DNA from: Balneolia bacterium
GTDB taxonomy: Bacteria > Bacteroidota > Rhodothermia > Balneolales > Cyclonatronaceae
Assembly: GCA_003566635.1 (NCBI GenBank)
Contig: PXCK01000078.1
Span: forward strand, 1-40,933
DNA: 40,933 nt
Direction: 5' to 3'
The first letter of the stretch is position 1. Each line of letters begins with the position of its first letter. Positions 7,688 through 15,683 of this stretch are shown in pieces. The position numbers and the translations under genes were made by a program. The notes beneath the pieces were generated by a model that ran no database searches, was not told where the DNA came from, and saw only the letters and a list, made by a program, of their open reading frames with translations.

Positions 7688-9427
7688 TTATCGGTCAACT
7701 TCTTCTATTCCCTTCGCTATCAGACTTTTTCCTTTACAAGCTTCACTTACATTTATAATGTGATCTCCGATTTTTTCTAGTCTGTTCAGGATATCGAAGA
7801 AGTAAATTCCAAATCGAACACTGTAGGAACCATTTTCCAAACGAGCGTAGTGGCTCGTTCTAATTCTTTCTCTAGCTTTATTGATTTTCTGTTCAGCCTC
7901 AAAAGCTTTGTTTAAATCAACCTTCTCCGGGGATAAAGAAACATTTTCTTTCATTATATCCAAAGCATCGTGTACATTATTTAGCATTTCTTTAAGTTCT
8001 TCTAATGCCTCGGGTGGTAGTTCAATATTTTCATCCATCATTCTTTCAACAATTTTTGAAATCTGGAAGTACAAATCGCCAATACGTTCTAAGTCATTTA
8101 GCATGCTATACATATTGCGTATTCTACGAGTTGCTTTTTCACCCGGTTTACTATCTTCTGAAATTCTAGTCAAGTATTCTGCAATTTCAATTTCAAGAGT
8201 ATCAGTTAATTTTTCTCTTTCTTCAAGCTTTTTCAAAAATTTATTCTGTTTCTTTTGTTTTTTGAAAAGTAAACCGGTGAAACTGTAGTGCATTTTCTCA
8301 ATAATAGTTGAGAACAGTTCAATTTCTTTCTGTGCTTGATTTAAGGACATCTCTGGTGAAGATAATAAACCAGAACTAATGTATTGTAATTTGAATCTAT
8401 CATCGCCCTCTGTTTTAATAGGCTGAATCTTTTCAACAAGGCGTATAATTTGTGGAACAAATGCAAATAGGATTATCACATTGAGCACATTAAACGAGGT
8501 ATGAAAGAGAGATAGTGCCAATGTTGCATTAGGTCGGGCAGCCGGGTCATCAGAAAAAACAGATATGGCATCAGCAGAGAAATACATCATTATATGATCA
8601 ATCCCCTTTAGAAATGGCACCATAACAATAAGCATCCAAATTACACCTATAACATTGAAAATAAGGTGAAAACGAGCAGCACGCTTCGCATACACATTAC
8701 CAACAATTGCCGCTATATTTGCAGTAACAGTAGTACCTATATTTTCTCCAAGAATCATAGCAGCTGCAATAGGGAATGTAATCCACCCTTGTGCTAGCAT
8801 TACAAGGGTAATAGCCGTAGCTGCAGATGATGATTGTGTAACCAAGGTTAGTACAGTTCCAACCAAAACAAAAATTATAGTAGATGCAAATCCAAAATCT
8901 GTAAAGCTGTTAAGAAACTCAAAGAGCTCTGGGTTTTCAGCTATATCCGGCACAGAATCTTTTATAAACTCAAGTCCAATAAAAAGAATACCGAATCCAA
9001 TCATTGCTTCAGCGATATTTTTTAGTTTTGTATTTCCAGCAAATAGAAATGGGAAAAAAATACCAATCATGGCTATTGCCAAAGGTGTTATCTGGAATTT
9101 AAAACCAAAGAGAGATACCATCCATGCTGTAATAGTGGTACCTATATTTGCACCCATTATTACACCTGTTGATTCAATGAAAGTTAAAAGCCCCGCATTT
9201 ACAAAACTAACTACCATTACAGTTGTTGTAGATGATGACTGTGTTATAGCTGTTGTGCTAAAGCCTGTTACAACACCCAGGGTGCGGTTTTTAGTCATTC
9301 CTTTAAGAATTGCTCTTAACTTACCACCAGCAATTCTTTGTAAGCCATCACTAAAGATTTTCATTCCAAATAAAAAGACACCAAGAGACCCAATTAGCTG
9401 GAGAAAATCAAAAAAACCGTAATTCAT
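7688..9427 (-). CDS. Na/Pi cotransporter (NptA/PNaS family) with PhoU-like C-terminal domain
   Basis: A 579-residue protein. The N-terminal two thirds is a polytopic sodium/phosphate symporter core built of two inverted repeats. Each repeat carries the family QSSS signature: TAITQSSSTTTVMVV near residue 65, and VTQSSSAATAITLVM near residue 200. GANIGTT and GENIGTT motifs follow each. From about residue 345 to the end the chain is soluble, helical and charged, with the pattern of PhoU domains (repeated NDLERIGD / NRLEKIGDHI motifs). Family knowledge: such proteins import phosphate with Na+, and the PhoU-like part is probably regulatory. The gene stands alone, convergent to the cco operon. Phosphate is inferred from family, not proven. 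Confidence 0.92.
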   Translation of the reverse strand: MNYGFFDFLQLIGSLGVFLFGMKIFSDGLQRIAGGKLRAILKGMTKNRTLGVVTGFSTTAITQSSSTTTVMVVSFVNAGLLTFIESTGVIMGANIGTTITAWMVSLFGFKFQITPLAIAMIGIFFPFLFAGNTKLKNIAEAMIGFGILFIGLEFIKDSVPDIAENPELFEFLNSFTDFGFASTIIFVLVGTVLTLVTQSSSAATAITLVMLAQGWITFPIAAAMILGENIGTTVTANIAAIVGNVYAKRAARFHLIFNVIGVIWMLIVMVPFLKGIDHIMMYFSADAISVFSDDPAARPNATLALSLFHTSFNVLNVIILFAFVPQIIRLVEKIQPIKTEGDDRFKLQYISSGLLSSPEMSLNQAQKEIELFSTIIEKMHYSFTGLLFKKQKKQNKFLKKLEEREKLTDTLEIEIAEYLTRISEDSKPGEKATRRIRNMYSMLNDLERIGDLYFQISKIVERMMDENIELPPEALEELKEMLNNVHDALDIMKENVSLSPEKVDLNKAFEAEQKINKARERIRTSHYARLENGSYSVRFGIYFFDILNRLEKIGDHIINVSEACKGKSLIAKGIEEVDR

Positions 9428-9932
9428 GATTTGTTTTTAGTGATGGATAAGATTGCTGAAGGAAAGTACAAGTATAACCTGTTTGTTTCAATTATTATAT
9501 CATAAAAGTTTTTAAAACTGAACAAGTAAATACCCCTGTATTTAGGTTAAGAATGATAAGAACCCAATGTTAAGGAATTGTTAATAAACCGATTTTTTTA
9601 GATGATTAAATTGTTATGGCTAATGTGGAAATAGGGGCTTCATTTTTAGGTGCCGGGTGCTTACTTCTTATGTAAAAATTTTTGAGCCGGTATCATAATG
9701 AGTGTGTAGTATTTTGAAGCATTCAATTAAAAGCCTTGTCGTTTAAGCTAAACTTAATGTACAAGTGCAAAGCTATCCAATCCTATGATAATTTAATTAC
9801 GGAACTTGTCTTGTGTTTACCGGGGGTATTTAGATTTACCCCGGATTATTCACCAAAGTGAATCACATTTACCATGAAGTATGCTTAACGCCATGAAATT
9901 TTTGAAGAACGATGCTAACACACATTCTAAAA
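9428..9932. other. Gene-free interval upstream of the Na/Pi transporter
   Basis: This 505-bp A+T-rich stretch lies between the start of the Na/Pi transporter and the end of the ybbP-like gene, both on the minus strand. It must hold the transporter promoter, but I could not place a convincing Bacteroidota -33/-7 pair. It contains one isolated terminal sequence of the inverted-repeat element (9835-9863). No terminator hairpin with a T-run was found for the upstream permease gene. Confidence 0.6.
9835..9863. repeat. Solo terminal sequence of the inverted-repeat element
   Basis: TTTACCCCGGATTATTCACC followed by AAAGTGAAT matches the terminus of the elements at 6667 and 14071 (TAACCCGAATTATTCAC and TAACCCGGATTATTCACC). 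No opposite end and none of the internal segments were found nearby, so this is a decayed copy, a solo end, or a recurring site that the elements share. Confidence 0.6.
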
Positions 9933-12473
9933 TCAACCAACCTCAGCACGGAGTATATCAATCGGCTTTTTGGTTATCACACCTCGCATATTCAAAAATC
10001 CTACAAAAAGGGTAATGGATATTACAGCCAGTGCAATTAACGCTAATGACGTGAAAGACGGCACAAAAGCCAGGTCGAAGTAAAACCATGCTATTAACCA
10101 GCTTGCTACCAGAGCTAATCCCAACCCAACAATACATGCCAATGCACCCAACCAAATATATTCCACGGTTTGTATTCCGCGTATTTGGTATTTGGAAGCG
10201 CCAATGGTACGCAAAAGAGCCGATTCTTTCAAGCGTTGGAAACGGCTGATAGATATTGCGCTCGCCATAATTATTAATCCGGTTATGATGCTAAATAATG
10301 CCATAAACTGAACAGCAAGTGCAATTTTGTCAAGAAAGGTTTTGACGGTTTCAAGCACAAGACCTACATCAATGGCCGAAACGTTTGGATAGGCTGCAAC
10401 GACAGCCTGTTGAATTGATGCAGTAATATCAGGGTCGCGGGTATTAATAAGTGTGGCAAAGAACTGAGGCGCCGGTTCGAGTACACCTTCGGGGAACAGC
10501 AGGAAAAAGTTTGGCTGTGGCCGTTGGAAATCAACTTCCCGAATGGATGCGATGTATACATCAATTGGTACGCCCTGAACATCAAACGTAAGGGAATCTC
10601 CAATCGATAAAAACAACTCATCGGTCAGGCGGTAATCCATAGAAACAGGAACGTGTCCTTCGCCATCCCAGGTTCCAATCCACTCACCATCCAGAATGGT
10701 TTCCGCATCTGTAAGGGAGTTTCGGTAAGAAACACGGTACTCGCGTGTTAAAGCCCAACGCCCAATAGTTTGGGTGGTATCTCTACGAATTTCACCTACA
10801 GTTTGATTCCCTATCTTTGCCAATCGCATGGTTACGATTGGCACGCTGTACAAGACATTTCCGCCCAATTCACCTGCAATCTGTATGATTCCATCAGCTT
10901 GATCAGCTTGCACATCATAGAAAACCAAGTCGGGTTGCTCATCACCAACCTGGTATTCAATTCGGTCGAGAATCATATCCTGCGTTAATATCAAAATCCC
11001 AATGAGCAACATACCCATCCCAAGAGTAGTAACCATTACCGAAGTTTGGTTGTTGGGGCGGAAAAGATTCGAAATTCCCTGTCGCCAAATGTAGGAAAGG
11101 TTTTGCAACCTCAACCCTTTTACACCGCGCACCGAAATGGCCGATATAGTTAACAGAACTAAAATTGAAATCAGCAATCCTAAAATAAAAATGGTAGCAG
11201 CCAGCAGACTATCGAGTAATACTCCGAGTGCAATCACCAAAATTAAAAGTGTGCCAATTATTGAAGCTGTTTTAACCCGTTTACTCACGTTTGACAGAGG
11301 CGAAAAATCTACACTTCTTAAGGTAAGCAAAGGTGGGATAGAGTTTATGCTGACGATGGGTAGAATGGCAAAGGCAAAACTAACGGCTATCCCTACCAAA
11401 ACACCTGTTAAAATTGAGGTATATGATATCTGCTGAACAATTTCAAAGGGTAAAAAAGTCTCAAAAAGTTTAGGAAGATATTGCTGGATTCCAATCCCAA
11501 TCCCGGCACCCAAAAGTGCACCTGCCAAACCAAGCGCCACAACCTGCAGTGTGAAAATCCAGGTTGTCTGAGCCGATGAAACTCCAAGGCAACGCAGGGT
11601 TGCAACAATACTGCTTTTTCGTTTGATGTAAACGTAAACAGCGCTTGCCACACCAAGACCACCAAGCAATAATGCAATAAACCCGATTACACCCAGAAAT
11701 CGAGTCAGGTTGTTCACGATTTCACCGAAATCCTGCTTTCTGGATTCCACGGTGGTAAACGTTAACGATTGATCTGCCCTAAGCGGGCGAGCCTCCCGAA
11801 CGATAGCCGCTGTATCGCGTTCATCATCAAACTTTAGATACGAAAGATGTCGGATGCGACTTCCACGGTCGAGTAGGTTATTGTTGATTACCACTTCCTG
11901 AGGAACAACCACTCGAGGTCCAATCAAAGAAAAAGCAGCCGATTCACCCGGATATTCAAGAATGATACCTGCCACTTCAACCCAGCGGTTTCCAATTCGA
12001 ATCGAATCGCCGGGTTCAACTTTAAATTCCACAGCCACGGGTCGGTCAATTAAAGCCATACCATCTTCCTGATACGTAAAAGCAGCCGATTCAGGCCGGG
12101 TTTTAATGGTGCCATAAAAGGGAAATCCTCCCTCAATACCACGAATCTGAGAAAGGCGAGTTTGGGTCATGTCGTTATATACAACCATTGAACCGAATTC
12201 AATCAGGTTGGAGCGCTCACCTCCTAAGGAATCCACGAAAGCCTCTACACGATCCGGGAAAGCTTCGTTCATGGCAATTTGCAAATCTGCGCCCAAAAGT
12301 TCACGTGCCTGATCATCAACGGTTAAGAAAACATCACTGCGAAAAGATAAAATGGCAACCAGAGCTGCAACTCCGGCAATAATCCCTGTTGAGTACAGAG
12401 TTAAGGTGCCTAATTGATTTCGGGCATCGCGCCAGGCTGTTTTAATACTAAAAAGATCGGGGAAGAATTTCAT
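9933..12473 (-). CDS. YbbP-like FtsX-family ABC transporter permease
   Basis: An 846-residue permease with the layout of the large MacB/FtsX-type permeases. There is an N-terminal helix (about residues 23-45), then a long extracytoplasmic domain. Three helices with FtsX pattern follow (GFIALLLLGGLGVASAVYVYIKRKSS-like, LRCLGVS), then a central pair of helices, a second extracytoplasmic domain, and a final three-helix FtsX block (LLRTIGASKYQIRGI). Duplicated FtsX domains and about ten helices match the YbbP class (E. coli YbbP is about 800 residues). It overlaps the ATPase gene by 4 bp, and both are divergent from a TesA-type esterase, as in the enterobacterial cluster. The substrate is unknown in the family; export or extraction of lipids or of an exoproduct is often suggested. 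Confidence 0.88.
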   Translation of the reverse strand: MKFFPDLFSIKTAWRDARNQLGTLTLYSTGIIAGVAALVAILSFRSDVFLTVDDQARELLGADLQIAMNEAFPDRVEAFVDSLGGERSNLIEFGSMVVYNDMTQTRLSQIRGIEGGFPFYGTIKTRPESAAFTYQEDGMALIDRPVAVEFKVEPGDSIRIGNRWVEVAGIILEYPGESAAFSLIGPRVVVPQEVVINNNLLDRGSRIRHLSYLKFDDERDTAAIVREARPLRADQSLTFTTVESRKQDFGEIVNNLTRFLGVIGFIALLLGGLGVASAVYVYIKRKSSIVATLRCLGVSSAQTTWIFTLQVVALGLAGALLGAGIGIGIQQYLPKLFETFLPFEIVQQISYTSILTGVLVGIAVSFAFAILPIVSINSIPPLLTLRSVDFSPLSNVSKRVKTASIIGTLLILVIALGVLLDSLLAATIFILGLLISILVLLTISAISVRGVKGLRLQNLSYIWRQGISNLFRPNNQTSVMVTTLGMGMLLIGILILTQDMILDRIEYQVGDEQPDLVFYDVQADQADGIIQIAGELGGNVLYSVPIVTMRLAKIGNQTVGEIRRDTTQTIGRWALTREYRVSYRNSLTDAETILDGEWIGTWDGEGHVPVSMDYRLTDELFLSIGDSLTFDVQGVPIDVYIASIREVDFQRPQPNFFLLFPEGVLEPAPQFFATLINTRDPDITASIQQAVVAAYPNVSAIDVGLVLETVKTFLDKIALAVQFMALFSIITGLIIMASAISISRFQRLKESALLRTIGASKYQIRGIQTVEYIWLGALACIVGLGLALVASWLIAWFYFDLAFVPSFTSLALIALAVISITLFVGFLNMRGVITKKPIDILRAEVG

Positions 12474-13186
12474 TCTGCAGTTGCTAACTCCTTATTCAAA
12501 TAGGTATCGGATTCCACTTCGCCTGATTTCAGTCGTATAATTCGATCACACTTTTGTGCTAATTCGGGATCATGCGTAACAATAATTAAAGTGGTTCCTT
12601 GCTTTTTATTCAGCTCAAATAATATGTTCTCGATTTGTTCTCCCGTTTCGGTATCAAGGTTCCCGGTTGGTTCGTCGGCAAACAGAATTTCCGGATCGTT
12701 TATGAACGCCCGGGCAATAGCAACCCGTTGTTGCTCCCCACCCGAAAGCTGAGTCGGGTAATGGTTGATGCGGGATGATAAACCGACTTCGCCTAATAAA
12801 AACTTCGCTCTTTCATAAGCTTTTTTGTATTCCATACCGCGAAGTTCAACAGGAACCATCACGTTTTCAACAGCAGTTAAGGTTGGGATTAATTGGAATG
12901 ATTGAAATACAAATCCTATTCGTTGATTACGAAGTGCTGCAAGCTGCTCTTCATTTAAATCATTAATTATTGAGCCGGATATGACTACCTCTCCGGAAGT
13001 TGGTTTGTCTAATCCGGCACAAAGACCAAGGAGGGTGGTTTTGCCACTACCGGATGGACCTACTATTGCACATGAAATACCTTTTTCAACATTAAAATTG
13101 ATATTTTTGAGCACGGTTAGTGAGCTATCTCCACTCTTAAAGGTTTTTTGGAGGTCTCGTATTTCTAAAACGTTGGATTCTTGCAT
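12470..13186 (-). CDS. ybbA: YbbA-like ABC transporter ATPase (LolD/MacB class)
   Basis: A 238-residue ATPase with Walker A GPSGSGKTT near residue 43, Q-loop FQSFQLIPTLTAVENV, signature LSGGEQQRVAIARA, Walker B ILFADEPTGNLD and switch His in THDPELA. The EPTGNLD ending and the overall pattern are those of the LolD/MacB/FtsE class that partners FtsX-type permeases. It overlaps the permease gene by 4 bp. With TesA encoded divergently, the trio mirrors the tesA-ybbA-ybbP neighbourhood, which is why I name it ybbA; it could equally be called a LolD-like protein. Confidence 0.9.
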   Translation of the reverse strand: MQESNVLEIRDLQKTFKSGDSSLTVLKNINFNVEKGISCAIVGPSGSGKTTLLGLCAGLDKPTSGEVVISGSIINDLNEEQLAALRNQRIGFVFQSFQLIPTLTAVENVMVPVELRGMEYKKAYERAKFLLGEVGLSSRINHYPTQLSGGEQQRVAIARAFINDPEILFADEPTGNLDTETGEQIENILFELNKKQGTTLIIVTHDPELAQKCDRIIRLKSGEVESDTYLNKELATAE

Positions 13187-13294
13187 TAAACTTCTTTCAA
13201 AAAATTCTAAACTTGAATATCTATAAACTTAAATTGTAGCAAAAACGTTGGTATGAATTGAATGTTTCAATTTATAATTCGAATCTATAAAGTT

Positions 13295-13924
13295 ATGGCT
13301 ATTAAGCGACTATTGCTCTTATTCCTTTTTCTTGTAATTACCGGCACAACGGTTAGTGCATCCGATGACGATTCCGTTAGAATTTTAATTTTTGGTGACA
13401 GTATTACAGCCGGTTTTGGTCTTGATACCGAAGAGGCTTTTCCATTTTTGGTTGAGCAACAGCTTCGTGAAGAAGGATTTGAGGTTGATGTAGTGAATGC
13501 GGGTTTGAGCGGAGAAACTTCAGCGGGAGGAGTAAGGCGTGTTGATTGGGTCATGAGAAACCCGCCTGATATTTTTGTACTGGAATTGGGAGGTAATGAT
13601 GGCTTAAGAGGTATAGACCCAGACGTAACCAAAGCAAACCTTCAGCAAATTATTGATAAGGTATGGGCTGTATCCGATGACATTGTAATTCTTCTTGCCG
13701 GAATGGAAGCCCCGCCAAATATGGGGGAAGCTTACACTTCCCGCTTCAGAGCTATTTTTGTGGAATTATCAGAAGAGAATAATATACCGCTTATGCCATT
13801 TATACTGGAAGATGTAGCCGGTATTCCCGAATTAAACCTACCGGATGGAATTCATCCAACAGCAGAGGGGCATGAAATCATCGCCAGAAATTTGCTACCC
13901 TATTTGGTGAGTCTATTAGAATGA
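13295..13924 (+). CDS. tesA: TesA-type SGNH esterase (lysophospholipase L1/acyl-CoA thioesterase I family)
   Basis: A 209-residue secreted SGNH hydrolase. The chosen ATG at 13295 gives a clean signal peptide (MAIKRLLLLFLFLVITG, cleavage near SASD). A further in-frame ATG at 13262 would add 11 residues. Block I is IFGDSITAGFG (catalytic Ser), block III is LELGGNDGLRG, and block V is DGIHPTAEGH (catalytic Asp and His). The GGNDGLRG string is characteristic of TesA/arylesterase proteins. It hydrolyses acyl esters or thioesters in the periplasm. It is divergent from ybbA-ybbP, separated by about 100 bp that should hold both promoters. Confidence 0.93.
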   Translation: MAIKRLLLLFLFLVITGTTVSASDDDSVRILIFGDSITAGFGLDTEEAFPFLVEQQLREEGFEVDVVNAGLSGETSAGGVRRVDWVMRNPPDIFVLELGGNDGLRGIDPDVTKANLQQIIDKVWAVSDDIVILLAGMEAPPNMGEAYTSRFRAIFVELSEENNIPLMPFILEDVAGIPELNLPDGIHPTAEGHEIIARNLLPYLVSLLE

Positions 13925-14339
13925 CCCGTGTTTTTGAAAAAACATTGATAAACCTTTTTTACTAATAGCCCAAAACCATGTGTTAGTTGTTCAGAGGATT
14001 TTAAAAATGGATATCTATCAATCTCTGTGCCTCTGTATCTATGTGGTAATTTAGAATAATTACCTTTGATTTAACCCGAATTATTCACAAAAGTATGAAA
14101 TACAATTCTTATACAATAGAAAGTTTTGTATTTATACAAATACCACACCCTCTTAAATTTTGGTGTGTTTGAAATGCTGCAAAATTTCCATGTTAGCTTC
14201 GTTGAAGATGAAAAATTCATGCTCAGGGTATTAAGGTACCCTTCCGCTGATTTTCCACCTTCGCCTTGCTACCAAGAAAATTTCTTGGTGAATAATCCGA
14301 GTTAAGAAAGCTCAAACAAAAACCTCAAAACCTACTGAT
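13925..14339. other. Gene-free interval between convergent tesA and glmM, mostly repeat element
   Basis: Bases 14071-14305 are the short copy of the inverted-repeat element. The first 145 bp have no recognisable gene; the strongest local structure is a weak GTTTTTGAAAAAAC hairpin just after tesA (about 13929-13942). There is no independent terminator for either gene outside the element. Confidence 0.65.
14071..14305. repeat. Inverted-repeat-bordered element, short copy
   Basis: The left end is TTAACCCGAATTATTCAC and the right end is the reverse complement of TAACTCGGATTATTCACC. A CACACC...GGTGTG hairpin and AAATGCTGCA follow the left end, as in the long copy. The right-end 73 bp (14232-14304) is 70/73 identical to 7086-7158 and contains a near-terminal hairpin, CCAAGAAAATTTCTTGG. 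It lacks the internal palindromes and GAAGCG units. At about 234 bp, with inverted repeats and no open frame, it resembles a MITE. Like the long copy it lies between two convergent genes. Confidence 0.82.
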
Positions 14340-15680
14340 CTAAACCACCTTCTTTACATTTTTCGCAATTTCTTTGGCATTTTCAGGTGAATCACTTTCG
14401 GTGTAGAGGCGAATGATTGGCTCGGTATTAGATTTCCGCAAATGAGCCCATCCGTTCTCAAAATTGATTTTAACACCGTCAGTCAGGTCGGGTTGATAGT
14501 CTTCAAAGCTTTCTGTTACTCGTTTTAAAACAGCATCTTTGTCAATACCCTCTGTAGTAATCTTATTTTTCACGATGAAGTAGTCGGGCAATTCAGATCG
14601 GTATTCGGCTGATGTTTTACCGGTTTCAGCAAGATGTTGAAGTATCATGGCTATACCAACCAGTCCATCCCGACCGGCATGTAAATCGGGGTTAATCACT
14701 CCTCCATTTCCTTCACCGGAAATAACCGAACCGGTAGAACGCATTTTCTTTACCACATTAATCTCACCAACAGCCGATCGGTGGCAAGAAACACCATGCT
14801 TTTTTGCGATATAATCACATATCATAGATGAAGAGAGATTCGTGGTAATATCGCCTTTGTTTTTGGAAAGATAAAAGTCAAATGCAGCGGCCTGAGTGTA
14901 CTCTTCCCCAAAGAAACGACCACCAGAATCAACTAGCGCCAGGCGATCGGCATCCGGATCAACAACAACGCCAAGGTCGTGCTTGCCGGTTTTCATTTCG
15001 TTTATGATATCGCCTAAATGTTCGGGCAGAGGTTCCGGGTTGTGGGGGAACAAACCATTTGGAGTACAGTGTAGCTTGGTAACTTGTCCGGCTCCAAGTG
15101 CTTCTAATAAAGCGGGAATCGACTCCGAACCTGCACCGTTTACGGCATCCACCACTACCTTAAACTTTTTGGAAGCAATCAAGTTACGATCGATATATGG
15201 AAGTTCTAAAATCTTTTGGATGTGATAATCGAGTGCGTCATGGTCTACAGTGATGGAGCCTAAATGCTCATGCGTTTTGTAAGCTATGGTATCCGTTTCG
15301 GCAAATTTTAAAACAGCAGCTCCTTCATCGGCATCTAAAAACTCCGATTTGGAGTTCAGCATTTTCAAAGCATTCCACTCTGCCGGATTATGACTAGCAG
15401 AAAGTATAATGGCACCTGCTGCTTTATGCTTTAGAACAGCCATTGCTATGGTTGGAGTAGTAGCAATACCGGTTAGGATGACATCGCAACCGACAGATTG
15501 CAGGGCGGCGCTAACAATTTTTTCACATACTTCCCCTGTGGTTCTGGAATCTCTGCCAACTACAACCGTTCCGCCTTTGCACCATGTGCCAAAAGCAGCC
15601 GAATATTTTGCGATATTTTCAGGGTTTAAATCCGTTCCGTATATGCCCCGGATGCCCGAGACGGATACCATTAATGCCAT
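14340..15680 (-). CDS. glmM: Phosphoglucosamine mutase/phosphomannomutase (alpha-D-phosphohexomutase family)
   Basis: A 446-residue phosphohexomutase with all four domain landmarks. These are the phosphoserine loop SASHNPAEWN (Ser96), the metal loop DPDADR (family usually DGDADR), the sugar-binding loop GEGNGGVI, and the C-terminal phosphate-binding loop RKSNTEPIIR. The N terminus VSGIRGIYG matches the family GIRG motif. The likely reaction is glucosamine-6-phosphate to glucosamine-1-phosphate for UDP-GlcNAc, or mannose/glucose phosphate interconversion. The GEGNGGVI loop and overall form resemble the GlmM subgroup with an archaeal-type sequence, so the sugar is not certain. It starts 3 bp after the upstream SGNH/TPR gene and is co-transcribed with it. 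Confidence 0.88.
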   Translation of the reverse strand: MALMVSVSGIRGIYGTDLNPENIAKYSAAFGTWCKGGTVVVGRDSRTTGEVCEKIVSAALQSVGCDVILTGIATTPTIAMAVLKHKAAGAIILSASHNPAEWNALKMLNSKSEFLDADEGAAVLKFAETDTIAYKTHEHLGSITVDHDALDYHIQKILELPYIDRNLIASKKFKVVVDAVNGAGSESIPALLEALGAGQVTKLHCTPNGLFPHNPEPLPEHLGDIINEMKTGKHDLGVVVDPDADRLALVDSGGRFFGEEYTQAAAFDFYLSKNKGDITTNLSSSMICDYIAKKHGVSCHRSAVGEINVVKKMRSTGSVISGEGNGGVINPDLHAGRDGLVGIAMILQHLAETGKTSAEYRSELPDYFIVKNKITTEGIDKDAVLKRVTESFEDYQPDLTDGVKINFENGWAHLRKSNTEPIIRLYTESDSPENAKEIAKNVKKVV

Positions 15681-15683
15681 AAG

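Noticed and set aside
7881-8288. A 135-codon plus-strand open frame
   Set aside because: It lies wholly antisense to the Na/Pi transporter gene, whose protein matches a known family over its full length; the antisense product is Ser/Phe-rich with no recognisable domain.
11137-11436. A 99-codon plus-strand open frame
   Set aside because: It is antisense to the ybbP-like permease; its composition reflects the complementary strand and it has no family features.
13285-13632. A 115-codon minus-strand open frame
   Set aside because: It is fully antisense to tesA, whose active-site blocks are clear.
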